From Bacteroidota bacterium (lineage in GTDB: Bacteria > Bacteroidota > Ignavibacteria > UBA10030 > UBA6906): a stretch of DNA of 64,000 nt. Numbering within the stretch: position 1 is the stretch's first letter; every line of letters starts with the position of its first letter. Where the stretch lies: positions 145,266 through 209,265 of the forward strand of contig JAHBUR010000002.1 of assembly GCA_019637975.1 (NCBI GenBank), given 5' to 3'. A program made the position numbers and the translations under genes. This document shows positions 37,090 through 44,228 of this stretch, one piece after another. The notes under the pieces were generated by a model. That model was given only the letters and a program-made list of their open reading frames with translations, was not told where the DNA came from and made no database searches.

Positions 37090-38102
37090 TGAAGAGACTC
37101 CTTGTTCATATTGTTCTGCTCTCTGTGTTTGTGTCGCACGGCGTCGCGCAATTGGTGCCGAACCTGGGAGGACAGCGCGCCGGTATTTCAGCTTTCCAGT
37201 TCCTCAAAATCGGCGTTGGTGCACGCGGCGTCGCGATGGGCGAATCATTTGTGGCTGTTGCCAACGATGCATCGGCGTTGTTCTGGAATCCTGCCGGACT
37301 TGTAGATGCGCAGCAACATCAAGTTATTGCGTCACATGCAGAGTATCTCGTCGATATCAGGCACGAGTTCCTCGGTATTTCGTACCGCCTTGGAGAGAAT
37401 GACGCGGTCGGTGTTTCATTTTCTTCCCTTCATATGAAGGATATGGAAATCACGACGGAACTTCAGCCCTTCGGTACGGGAAGGTATTTCTCGTTCGGCG
37501 ATATCGCCATCGGGCTTACCTACTCGAAGAAGATGACGGAACAGTTCAGTTTCGGCGCAACCGTCCGGTATGTTGAAGAAACCCTCGACATTCTGAAAAT
37601 GCGGTCAGTGATGGTGGATCTGGGAACGTTGTACTGGACCGGACTCGGTTCTACCCGCTTTGCGGTTACCATCTCGAATTTCGGTTCGGATGTCGAACCC
37701 AAAGGAAACCTGACACAGGCGAGCGGTGTCAGCGTCAGTTCCTTCCAGTCGTTTTCGTTACCGACGATCTTCAAGTTGGGTGTGGCAATGGAAGCGATGG
37801 AAACGGAGGATTCACGCCTGACAACATCGCTCCAGCTCAATCACCCCAACGACAATTCCGAGCATTTCCGGCTGGGGCTGGAATACGCGTTCAAGAACAC
37901 ATTGTACCTCCGCGGAGGAGTCAAACGGACTATCGGGCAGCGGCTGTTCGGGCAGGATGAAACATCACCTGAAGATTTCACCTTCGGCGCAGGCTTTGCG
38001 GTCGATCTTGCCGGGCTTACACGCGTGAATGCCGATTACGCATTTGCCCGTTTCGGAGACCTTGGTTCTGTGCATCGAATCTCCATTGCATTCACATACT
38101 GA
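37089..38102 (+). CDS. PorV/PorQ-family outer-membrane protein
   Basis: A 337-residue outer-membrane barrel of the PorV/PorQ (UPF0164-like) family. The hallmark region after the signal peptide is AFQFLKIGVGARGVAMGESFVAVANDASALFWNPAGL. The C-terminus VHRISIAFTY ends in an aromatic residue. PorV shuttles T9SS cargo to the attachment complex; paralogues such as this may serve particular substrates. Its position in an operon with two secreted proteins and a TonB receptor suggests it handles those surface proteins (inference). Confidence 0.85.
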   Translation: MKRLLVHIVLLSVFVSHGVAQLVPNLGGQRAGISAFQFLKIGVGARGVAMGESFVAVANDASALFWNPAGLVDAQQHQVIASHAEYLVDIRHEFLGISYRLGENDAVGVSFSSLHMKDMEITTELQPFGTGRYFSFGDIAIGLTYSKKMTEQFSFGATVRYVEETLDILKMRSVMVDLGTLYWTGLGSTRFAVTISNFGSDVEPKGNLTQASGVSVSSFQSFSLPTIFKLGVAMEAMETEDSRLTTSLQLNHPNDNSEHFRLGLEYAFKNTLYLRGGVKRTIGQRLFGQDETSPEDFTFGAGFAVDLAGLTRVNADYAFARFGDLGSVHRISIAFTY

Positions 38103-38105
38103 GCG

Positions 38106-39179
38106 ATGAAATTCACATCAGACATCTTTTTCATCTCGCTGATTCTCCTGTCAATGCTCGTCGGATGTCAGGAGAAACCGCCTTTGTTGGAGCCGGTTTC
38201 TGATACGGTGTTCGATACCGCGTATGTCGAACTGACTCCGGGCTTCAGCGGCTTTACAAGGCCTGAGGATATTCTCATCGGCAACGATCAGTTGCTGTAT
38301 GTCGCCGACACGTATGGCGAGGAATCTGGACGTATCGTGATGATGAACAGGGCGGGACAGATTCTAGGCACGAAAGCGATGCTGCGACCGATGTCGATTG
38401 CGCAAGATAGCCGGCTTGATCTTTTAGTGGGGGGAATGGTTGTTGCGGCCAACGGCGACAGTGTCGGGGCTGTATTCCGGATTCATCTTGTCGAAGTACA
38501 GCATCAACTTGATCAGGCGCGGGTTGATACGATCTGGAGAGAACTTGCACGCCCGGCACGCCGTTTTCCCGGGATTACCGTGTTCGGCGACAACACGTAT
38601 CTCGTTGTTCGAGACGGCCCCGATAATTCGAGTTTCATTGACCCCGATGCCCTCGTTCTGCAGTTCGACAAGAATGACCGTTTCGTTACTCCGGTAGCGT
38701 CGTTAACGACCCGCTCGGGAAGCGGCATCACGGATATCTTCCGGCCGACTGCCATTGCGTCGTTTACCGGTTCGAGAGACTTCATCATAGCACAGCAACA
38801 GAGTTTTGTTTCGTACGGGGCGCTATGGATGATCTATCAGAATACGCCCGAGTTTGAAGGCTGGCTGCCGAGGTTCGATCCTGCCCGTACCGCCGACAGG
38901 GGCGTTGATTTCATCAGGCCGAACCGCTACAGCTACCCCTCAGCCGTTGCCATCGACAGAACACGACGGGATGTTTTTGTGGCCGATGCTGATCTCGACA
39001 GTGTCTTCAAGTTCAACAGTCGCGGTACGTTCAAAGTGGAATCATTCGGAAGAGCGAAGTCCGGCGGCTCCATGGTGCGGCCTACCGGTCTTGCATACTT
39101 TGAAAGGGTCCTGTACGTGCTTGACGGCGACAGGGGAGAAGTTCTGCGCTTCCGCTTGACGACGGATGTGCAGCGATAA
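38106..39179 (+). CDS. NHL/six-bladed propeller lipoprotein
   Basis: A 357-residue lipoprotein (LSMLVGC, lipobox Cys21). The body shows NHL-like blades: RPEDILIGNDQLLYVADTYG, SYPSAVAIDRTRRDVFVADA and RPTGLAYFERVLYVLDGDRG. These repeats generally form a six-bladed propeller that binds protein or polysaccharide partners. It starts three bases after the PorV-like gene and closes the operon. No obvious terminator lies between it and the tRNA-Ser promoter at 39185. Confidence 0.8.
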   Translation: MKFTSDIFFISLILLSMLVGCQEKPPLLEPVSDTVFDTAYVELTPGFSGFTRPEDILIGNDQLLYVADTYGEESGRIVMMNRAGQILGTKAMLRPMSIAQDSRLDLLVGGMVVAANGDSVGAVFRIHLVEVQHQLDQARVDTIWRELARPARRFPGITVFGDNTYLVVRDGPDNSSFIDPDALVLQFDKNDRFVTPVASLTTRSGSGITDIFRPTAIASFTGSRDFIIAQQQSFVSYGALWMIYQNTPEFEGWLPRFDPARTADRGVDFIRPNRYSYPSAVAIDRTRRDVFVADADLDSVFKFNSRGTFKVESFGRAKSGGSMVRPTGLAYFERVLYVLDGDRGEVLRFRLTTDVQR

Positions 39180-39184
39180 ACTGC

Positions 39185-39213
39185 TTGCAAAGAGTCTCTG
39201 TTTTTCCTAAATT
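39185..39213 (+). promoter_or_regulatory. Promoter of the tRNA-Ser locus
   Basis: TTGCAA (39185-39190) and TAAATT (39208-39213) with a 17-base spacer, about 20 bases ahead of the first, interrupted tRNA-Ser copy. The equivalent leader before the intact tRNA (39380-39400) keeps flanking TTCC and TTCATT but lacks the TAAATT box, so the intact tRNA probably depends on this promoter. Confidence 0.6.
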
Positions 39214-39234
39214 CATTCGGTTTTTATCATGTTC

Positions 39235-39350
39235 GGAGAGGTGGGTGAGTGGCCGAAACCAGCGGTTTGTCCGTCCCGTTCGATGGTCAAGCTTAGGAAC
39301 GGGACGAGATCTCGTCACGCAAGGCGTGACGGACTAAACCGCCGTATGGT
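39235..39350 (+). pseudogene. Interrupted 5' copy of tRNA-Ser with a 64-base insert in the anticodon
   Basis: 39235-39269 is identical to the first 35 bases of the intact tRNA-Ser (GGAGAGG onward, through the first anticodon base G34). A 64-base insert (39270-39333) follows. The tRNA sequence then resumes with CTAAACCGCCGTA (39334-39346) and fades out. The variable arm, T arm and acceptor 3' strand are absent, so it cannot make a tRNA. It is nearest the promoter and would be at the 5' end of the locus transcript. Confidence 0.85.
39270..39333 (+). repeat. 64-base hairpin element, copy A
   Basis: Begins TCCGTCCCG and ends GACGGA. It contains two inverted repeats: CGTCCCGTTC with GGAACGGGACG, and CGTCACGC with GCGTGACG. 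It differs from copy B (39815-39878) at only two positions and is inserted at exactly the same point of the tRNA anticodon (between G34 and C35). Confidence 0.85.
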
Positions 39351-39401
39351 CCAAGAGTTTAATTTTAAGAAGCGAGATTTTCCAGTTCATTGTTTCATTT
39401 C

Positions 39402-39494
39402 GGAGAGGTGGGTGAGTGGCCGAAACCAGCGGTTTGCTAAACCGCCGTAGGGTGTAAAACTCTACCGAGAGTTCGAATCTCTCCCTCTCCGCCA
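39402..39494 (+). tRNA. tRNA-Ser(GCT)
   Basis: 93 bases including an encoded CCA. The acceptor GGAGAGG pairs with CCTCTCC; the anticodon stem GCGGT/ACCGC has loop TTGCTAA (anticodon GCT). The long variable arm GTAGGGTGTAAAACTCTAC marks class II, and the T arm is GAGAG TTCGAAT CTCTC. It is flanked by two interrupted copies of itself. Confidence 0.96.
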
Positions 39495-39501
39495 CAATGG
39501 G

Positions 39502-39537
39502 AGTCCCAACCCTGTAGAAGGGTTGGGACTTTTAATT
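39502..39537 (+). terminator. Terminator-like hairpin between tRNA-Ser and its GIY-YIG gene
   Basis: AGTCCCAACCC (39502-39512) pairs perfectly with GGGTTGGGACT (39520-39530), followed by TTTTAATTT. It would end most tRNA transcripts before the nuclease gene, keeping nuclease expression low. Confidence 0.85.
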
Positions 39538-39550
39538 TGGAGGTTGCTTG

Positions 39551-39874
39551 ATGGCGTATCATGTATACATTTTGTTTTCACGTCTGCATGAGCGGACGTA
39601 TGTGGGTCAGACAGAAGACCTGGAAAACCGTGTCCGGCACCATAATGCAGGGCGAGTGCGGTCGACGAAAGCCTACCGGCCTTGGGAGGTTCTGCACAGC
39701 GAATCCTACTCGACACGCGCTGAAGCAATGCAACGGGAGCAATGGTACAAGAGTCCGCAAGGGAGAAGGGCATTGAAAGAGCTTCTCTCTCGGGCGATTG
39801 CCTCCAGCGGTTTGTCCGTCCCGTTCGATGGTCAAGCTCAGGAACGGGACGGGATCTCGTCACGCAAGGCGTGA
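39551..39874 (+). CDS. Small GIY-YIG nuclease domain protein at tRNA-Ser
   Basis: A 107-residue protein. The fold is complete within the first 85 residues: YHVYILFS (GIY strand), RTYVGQTEDLENRVRHHNAG (YIG strand, catalytic Arg, His and Asn), TKAYRPWEVLHSES, and EAMQREQWYKSPQGRRALKELL with the metal-binding Glu. GGAGG (39539-39543) precedes the ATG; an overlapping TTG at 39548 is less likely. From about residue 86 the frame runs into the displaced tRNA-Ser part and the inserted hairpin element, so the last 20 or so residues (SGLSVPFDGQAQERDGIS and beyond) are translated tRNA and repeat DNA, not part of the fold. It belongs to the same small class as the protein at 8291-8587, but the two are clearly diverged. 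Confidence 0.8.
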   Translation: MAYHVYILFSRLHERTYVGQTEDLENRVRHHNAGRVRSTKAYRPWEVLHSESYSTRAEAMQREQWYKSPQGRRALKELLSRAIASSGLSVPFDGQAQERDGISSRKA

Positions 39875-39878
39875 CGGA
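39815..39878 (+). repeat. 64-base hairpin element, copy B
   Basis: Two mismatches relative to copy A at 39270-39333. It encodes part of the aberrant C-terminal tail of the GIY-YIG protein. Confidence 0.85.
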
Positions 39879-39901
39879 CTAAACCGCCGTAGGGTGTAAA
39901 A

Positions 39902-39965
39902 TCCGTCCCGAAGTGATGTACCAGTGTATCGGGGCGGGATCTGCCGGGTGGATCTTTGTTAGGGA
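39902..39965 (+). repeat. Second 64-base insert, in the variable-arm loop
   Basis: Also exactly 64 bases, beginning TCCGTCCCG and ending GGGA, but otherwise different in sequence from copies A and B. It contains TCCCG/CGGGGCGGGA inverted sequence. The same length and ends suggest a related element. Confidence 0.65.
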
Positions 39966-39981
39966 CTCTACCGAGAGTTCG

Positions 39982-40025
39982 CCGTCCCGTACACGGGACG
40001 AGCCTCGATCCCAATCGGGATCGGG
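39982..40025 (+). repeat. 44-base double-hairpin insert in the T loop
   Basis: Consists of two adjacent hairpins: CGTCCCGT/ACGGGACG-type and CGATCCC/GGGATCG. It interrupts the T loop after TTCG. Confidence 0.75.
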
Positions 40026-40044
40026 AATCTCTCCCTCTCCGCAA

Positions 40045-40079
40045 GACTACGCCCCGCCAAAAAACGGCGGGGCTTCGTC
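40045..40079 (+). terminator. Hairpin after the displaced tRNA-Ser part
   Basis: GCCCCGCC (40051-40058) pairs with GGCGGGGC (40066-40073), with GAC/GTC outside. It is placed like the terminator after the displaced tRNA-Leu part but lacks a T run. The 40080-40409 stretch holds no gene. It contains more inverted sequence (GACTACGCCC at 40045 with GGGCGTAGTC at 40118) and, at 40163-40173, another copy of TCTCTCCCTCT from the tRNA-Ser 3' end, suggesting a further decayed remnant. Confidence 0.55.
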
Positions 40080-40409
40080 CTGCTGGCAGCCTGTGTTCCC
40101 GTCAAAAGGCGAATGCGGGCGTAGTCAGCATAACCGACGAAGCCGCTTCTCAGGCGCAGTCGATCTCTCCCTCTATAGCAAGGCAACGCCCTGCGAGAAA
40201 ACGGCAATGCCTTGTCTTTCGGGCATACGGCAGGCATTGAGCTTGCCTTTTCCTTTTCCCTTCCTCCCATAATTCCAAGCGACGGCGGTCACATTTTTTG
40301 GCAGGGGCTTTGTGTTTCAAGGGTTTTTTTCTCATTTTTGTCTCGGGGTTTACACACTTCGCTCTCCGTCAACATTGGTCGCAGAACACATTTGAACACA
40401 TTCAGTGGT

Positions 40410-42818
40410 ATGACTTCTCATCGGGTCACGGTTTTGCTCGCCGGCATTTCACTGCTGATTGCCTCGCCAGATTCGCATAACTCGCTCAGTGCGCAAACCA
40501 GGGCCCAACTCAAGCAACAAGCGGAGGGCAGGCTCAAGGAAATGTCCCCCGACGAAATTGAACGAAAGCTGAAAGAATACGGCATCTCACGTGAAGAAGC
40601 CGTCAGAAAAGCAAAAGAACTGAACATCAGTCTGGAAGAATACCTTGCAAAGCCCTTGCAGGTTGAGCCGCAATCCGGCGTGTCACTATCCCGCCCTCAA
40701 CTTCAACCTGAACCGGTACATGTCAGCAAGCGCAGTGATGACACAACCGCACAGCGTCCGCTCTTGCTCATTCCGGGCCTATCAGACCGGAATGGGGTTG
40801 ACAGTCTTCAGCCGTTCGGGTATGAGATTTTCCGTCTTCCTTCCTCTGCATTTGAACCTGTTCTTAATCTGTCGAGTCCGCCATCATACGTGCTCGGGCC
40901 GGGCGATGAAGTCGTCATTACCGTGTGGGGTGAAACAAAGCTGAATTACCAGCTTCAGATCAATCGTGAGGGAAATGTTGTCGTGCCGGATGTCGGGCCG
41001 GTCAGCGCGAACGGCGCCACCCTTTCCGAGTTCAGAGAGAGGCTGCTGCGGCGAATGGGCTCCATCTATTCGGGATTGGACAGCCGCTACGGTACACCGA
41101 ATACGTTTCTTGATGTTTCGCTCGGAAAACTCCGGACCATTCAGGTTTTCGTATTAGGAGAGGTAGCAGCGCCCGGAAGCTACTCGATCTCTTCCTTTGC
41201 GACAGCGTTTACGGCACTGTACGTGGCAGGCGGACCCGGTGTCACCGGAACCCTCCGTGATGTGCAGATCATGCGCAAGGGAACCGCAGCAACGTCACTC
41301 GATATGTATGACTACATCATCCGGGGAGACAACTCCAAGGATATCCGGCTTCAGGATGGCGATGTGGTGTTTGTGAAGCCCGCACTCAGACGCGTTGCAG
41401 TTATCGGGGCGGTCACGAGGCCGGCAATCTATGAATTGCGCGCCGGTGAGACACTCGGCGATCTTCTTTCCCTTGCAGGAGGCTTGCGCTTCGATGCATA
41501 CCACAACAGAATTCACATTGAGAGGATTGTTCCCTTCGATCAGCGAACTGCATTCGACAAGAACATCCTCGACATGGATGTACTGTCCGGCTCGCTTGCG
41601 GAAGTGCAACGAAGCAACACACGATTGGAAGATGGCGATGTGATCTCGGTATTCAAGATTTCTGACCTCGTACAGAACCGGGTCAGCATTACGGGCAATG
41701 TCAACAAACCGGGACGCTTCGAACTGCGGGCGGGTATGAGAATCAATAATCTGATTCTTGCCGCGGACAGTCTTCAACGCAACACGTTTTCCGAGCGCGG
41801 AACGCTCTTCCGCATGTTGCCGAATCTGAGACGGGAAATTCACGCGTTCAATCCGAGGCTTGCACTGGAGGGGGACGATGCGCATAACCTCCTGTTACAA
41901 AACGAAGACAGCCTCATCATTTACAAAGCGAGCCAATTCTTCCCCGAACAGACGGTAACAATCAGCGGTGCGGTACGCAAGCCGGGTGTGTATCCGCGCA
42001 GCGAGAAGATGACCGTTGCAGATCTTGTTGTGTTGGCCGGCGGACTCAAGGAGAATGCGTCAAAGAAGGGTTGGGAAATTTCACGCATAGATACAACGAA
42101 ACTCGGCACATACAGCACCGTGTACCGGCTTGATGTCACGCACGACTACTGGGACGCAAACAACGGACAAGGGTTTGCTCTCAAGGATTTCGACTTCGTA
42201 TCGGTGCCTGTTGACCCGCGCTTCACCCAAAACAAGCTCGTGGTTCTTTCAGGACACCTCATGAACCCCGGTGCTTATGCGCTGCAGTATGAAGGGGAGA
42301 GGCTCGTGAATGTTATTCGCAGGGCAGGCGGACTTCGACCGAGCGCATTTCCGGGCGCATCCCGGTTTCACCGCAAGCAGAATGCAACCGGTATGATCCC
42401 CATTGATTTTGAGAAGGCGCTCAATGATACACTTGCACGGGACAACATTGTGCTGAATGAAGGCGATTCGATTCACGTGGCTTTTCACGAGGACGTCGTG
42501 TATGTGTACGGCGAGGTGTTTGCCCCTTCCGCTATTCTCTACAAGAAAGGCGAAAGCGTGGAGTACTATATCCGTCAGGCCGGAGGGTTCAAGCAAGAAG
42601 CGGACGAAAGCCGTGTTGTGGCGTTCCTGCCGAGCGGCAAAAAGTACGAGCCGGGTTGGTTCTTCCTGGGCGATCCCGAACTTCCTCCGGGGAGCACAAT
42701 CAGCGTCCCGAAGGTAATTGAAAAGGAGGACAAGACGTTGCCGACACTTGGGAACCTGGCAACTATCCTTGCAAGCCTTGCGGCAATTACGGTGGCGATC
42801 GTTCAAATAAGCAAATAG
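40410..42818 (+). CDS. SLBB-domain polysaccharide export outer-membrane protein (Wza-like)
   Basis: An 802-residue protein that forms the outer-membrane exit channel for the polysaccharide. A signal segment (to about residue 32) is followed by a short helical region (MSPDEIERKLKEYGISREEA) and a poly-export domain (YVLGPGDEVVITVWGETKLNYQLQI is its start, about residue 160). About six SLBB domains follow (for example FVLGEVAAPGSYSISSFATA, SITGNVNKPGRFELRAGM, TISGAVRKPGVYPRSEKM, VLSGHLMNPGAYALQYEG, YVYGEVFAPSAILYKKGE). A C-terminal hydrophobic helix (LATILASLAAITVAIVQI) crosses the outer membrane. It is much longer than E. coli Wza (about 380 residues) because of the extra SLBB repeats, as is common in Bacteroidota. 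The ATG at 40410 is set by the signal peptide. Confidence 0.9.
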   Translation: MTSHRVTVLLAGISLLIASPDSHNSLSAQTRAQLKQQAEGRLKEMSPDEIERKLKEYGISREEAVRKAKELNISLEEYLAKPLQVEPQSGVSLSRPQLQPEPVHVSKRSDDTTAQRPLLLIPGLSDRNGVDSLQPFGYEIFRLPSSAFEPVLNLSSPPSYVLGPGDEVVITVWGETKLNYQLQINREGNVVVPDVGPVSANGATLSEFRERLLRRMGSIYSGLDSRYGTPNTFLDVSLGKLRTIQVFVLGEVAAPGSYSISSFATAFTALYVAGGPGVTGTLRDVQIMRKGTAATSLDMYDYIIRGDNSKDIRLQDGDVVFVKPALRRVAVIGAVTRPAIYELRAGETLGDLLSLAGGLRFDAYHNRIHIERIVPFDQRTAFDKNILDMDVLSGSLAEVQRSNTRLEDGDVISVFKISDLVQNRVSITGNVNKPGRFELRAGMRINNLILAADSLQRNTFSERGTLFRMLPNLRREIHAFNPRLALEGDDAHNLLLQNEDSLIIYKASQFFPEQTVTISGAVRKPGVYPRSEKMTVADLVVLAGGLKENASKKGWEISRIDTTKLGTYSTVYRLDVTHDYWDANNGQGFALKDFDFVSVPVDPRFTQNKLVVLSGHLMNPGAYALQYEGERLVNVIRRAGGLRPSAFPGASRFHRKQNATGMIPIDFEKALNDTLARDNIVLNEGDSIHVAFHEDVVYVYGEVFAPSAILYKKGESVEYYIRQAGGFKQEADESRVVAFLPSGKKYEPGWFFLGDPELPPGSTISVPKVIEKEDKTLPTLGNLATILASLAAITVAIVQISK

Positions 42819-43180
42819 TGAGCGAGCAGGATTGAAGAGTACGATGTCCGCAGGTAACAAGAGGCAACCGGAAAGCAATCAGCTTGCTGTCAGGTCGCTG
42901 TCAGATGGCTATCAGATGGTCGGACGAAGGGTAGATGTATGCAGTCATGGGCTACGCAATGTAGCGTACGCTGTAGTTTGAGCACAAGAATGGTTGGTCA
43001 GCCGCTTGCTGAAAGCGCTTCATTTCCCCCCCAGCAACGATCGTAGTCATGTGTTCGACATCTGTTATTCGTCCGCTACTCGCCAAGTTACTGCTTGCTA
43101 CTTGTTGGTACCGCCGCTTTTGCAGCGTACGCGGAATAGAGTAGCCGGGCAACAGACAGCACGTCCGGTTTGTCCACGAG
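42819..43180 (+). other. Gene-free spacer between the export and co-polymerase genes
   Basis: 362 bases without a supported coding frame. It contains several short tandem-like and inverted fragments (GCTGTCAGGTCGCTGTCAGATGGC at 42888; TACGCAATGTAGCGTA near 42953). I see no promoter match of the TTG-N17-TAtaTT type. Confidence 0.5.
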
Positions 43181-44206
43181 ATGAGAAAAAGTACCATGAG
43201 CACATCAGATTCACACAACACAGCAGAACCGGAAGGGCCGACACTCCAGGAAATCCTCATCCCCATCTGGGCGAACAGGAAGAAGATTCTCCTCATTTCG
43301 TTCGTGGTTGCACTTGTCACGTTGGGGATAAACTTCCTGCTTCCCGTGTATTACAAATCCACCGCAACACTTCTGCCCGAAACGCAAAAAGACAAACTCT
43401 CCGCCCTCGGGCAGTTTGCCGATATCGCAAGTCTTGCAGGCGTGAGAGTACCCGGTAGCGAGATTGCGAGACTCTATCCAACGATTATTTCGAGCGAAAC
43501 CATTTTGCGGAATGTTGTTGAAAAGAAATACCATACGCAGGAATTCCCGAAACCGGTGAACCTCATCGAGTACTTTGAGTTCGACGAAGAGACTCCACAA
43601 AAGAACATGTTCGAAGCGCTAAAGAGGTTGCGCGTATTGATCGCAGCCGGTTATGACAGCAAAACGAGCGTAGTGAACGTTTCTGTGGAAATGCCAGAGG
43701 CGCAACTTTCTGCTGACGTTGTCAACACGATTGTTGCGGAGCTTGATCTGTTCATGAGGAACAAGCGTACGACAAGCGCATCCGAACAAGTGAAGTGGAT
43801 TGATGTGCGGCTTGGCGATGTGACGAAGGATCTGTCGAAGGCCGAAAACGCACTGATGGAATTTCGTGAAAGAAACAGGCGCGTGGCCGATTCGCCTGAG
43901 CTTCTGTTGAAGCAAGAACGTCTGGCGCGTGACGTGCAAGTGAACTCCACAATATTTGTGGAATTGAAGAAGCAATACGAACTGGCGAAGCTTGAAGAGA
44001 TTAAGAACATTACCATCGTGAACATCCTTGACCCAGGGCGAGCGTCGGTACGGAAGGCTCGGCCTGCAAGACTTATCAATACCGGGATTGCATTTCTATC
44101 TGTCCTCGTTCTGCTCTCGGTGTACCATGGCTTGAAATCACACTACATTCCAAGACTTTCTCGTTTCGTGTCAGCCGCTCGCCACTCGAGAACGCATAAC
44201 GTGTAA
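43181..44206 (+). CDS. Wzz-type polysaccharide chain-length determinant
   Basis: A 341-residue inner-membrane polysaccharide co-polymerase. Layout: a short cytoplasmic N-terminus, TM1 (ILLISFVVALVTLGINFLL, about residues 32-50), VYYKSTATLLPE (the Wzz landmark), a periplasmic coiled-coil region (about 210-270: DVTKDLSKAENALMEFRERN), and TM2 (LINTGIAFLSVLVLLSVYHGL). The motif before TM2, LDPGRASVRKARPAR, is the Pro-rich signature. There is no C-terminal BY-kinase domain and none is encoded nearby. An alternative start at ATG 43196 would remove five residues. Confidence 0.88.
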   Translation: MRKSTMSTSDSHNTAEPEGPTLQEILIPIWANRKKILLISFVVALVTLGINFLLPVYYKSTATLLPETQKDKLSALGQFADIASLAGVRVPGSEIARLYPTIISSETILRNVVEKKYHTQEFPKPVNLIEYFEFDEETPQKNMFEALKRLRVLIAAGYDSKTSVVNVSVEMPEAQLSADVVNTIVAELDLFMRNKRTTSASEQVKWIDVRLGDVTKDLSKAENALMEFRERNRRVADSPELLLKQERLARDVQVNSTIFVELKKQYELAKLEEIKNITIVNILDPGRASVRKARPARLINTGIAFLSVLVLLSVYHGLKSHYIPRLSRFVSAARHSRTHNV

Positions 44207-44228
44207 CATCTCGGGGCGATGCAACTTT

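Larger units (their letters stand above)
39804..40042 (+). pseudogene. Displaced 3' part of tRNA-Ser interrupted by three hairpin inserts
   Basis: In order: CCAGCGGTTTG (39804-39814), insert 1 (39815-39878), CTAAACCGCCGTAGGGTGTAAAA (39879-39901), insert 2 (39902-39965), CTCTACCGAGAGTTCG (39966-39981), insert 3 (39982-40025), and AATCTCTCCCTCTCCGC (40026-40042). Joined together, the blocks reproduce the intact tRNA-Ser from C27 of the anticodon arm to the acceptor end. The breaks lie in the anticodon, the variable-arm loop and the T loop. The offset from the intact copy is exactly 378 bp, the same as at the tRNA-Leu locus. Confidence 0.88.

Noticed and set aside
34216..38102. A SusC/SusD polysaccharide-utilisation system
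   Set aside because: The TonB receptor has the CarboxypepD_reg domain, but no SusD lipoprotein, glycoside hydrolase or regulator is nearby.
39270..40025. Repeated units considered as a CRISPR array
   Set aside because: The repeats are few, unevenly spaced and separated by tRNA sequence rather than by unique spacers; no cas genes are present.
40212..40409. Longer N-terminus for the SLBB export protein
   Set aside because: It would translate tRNA-remnant DNA and bury the signal peptide that starts at 40410.
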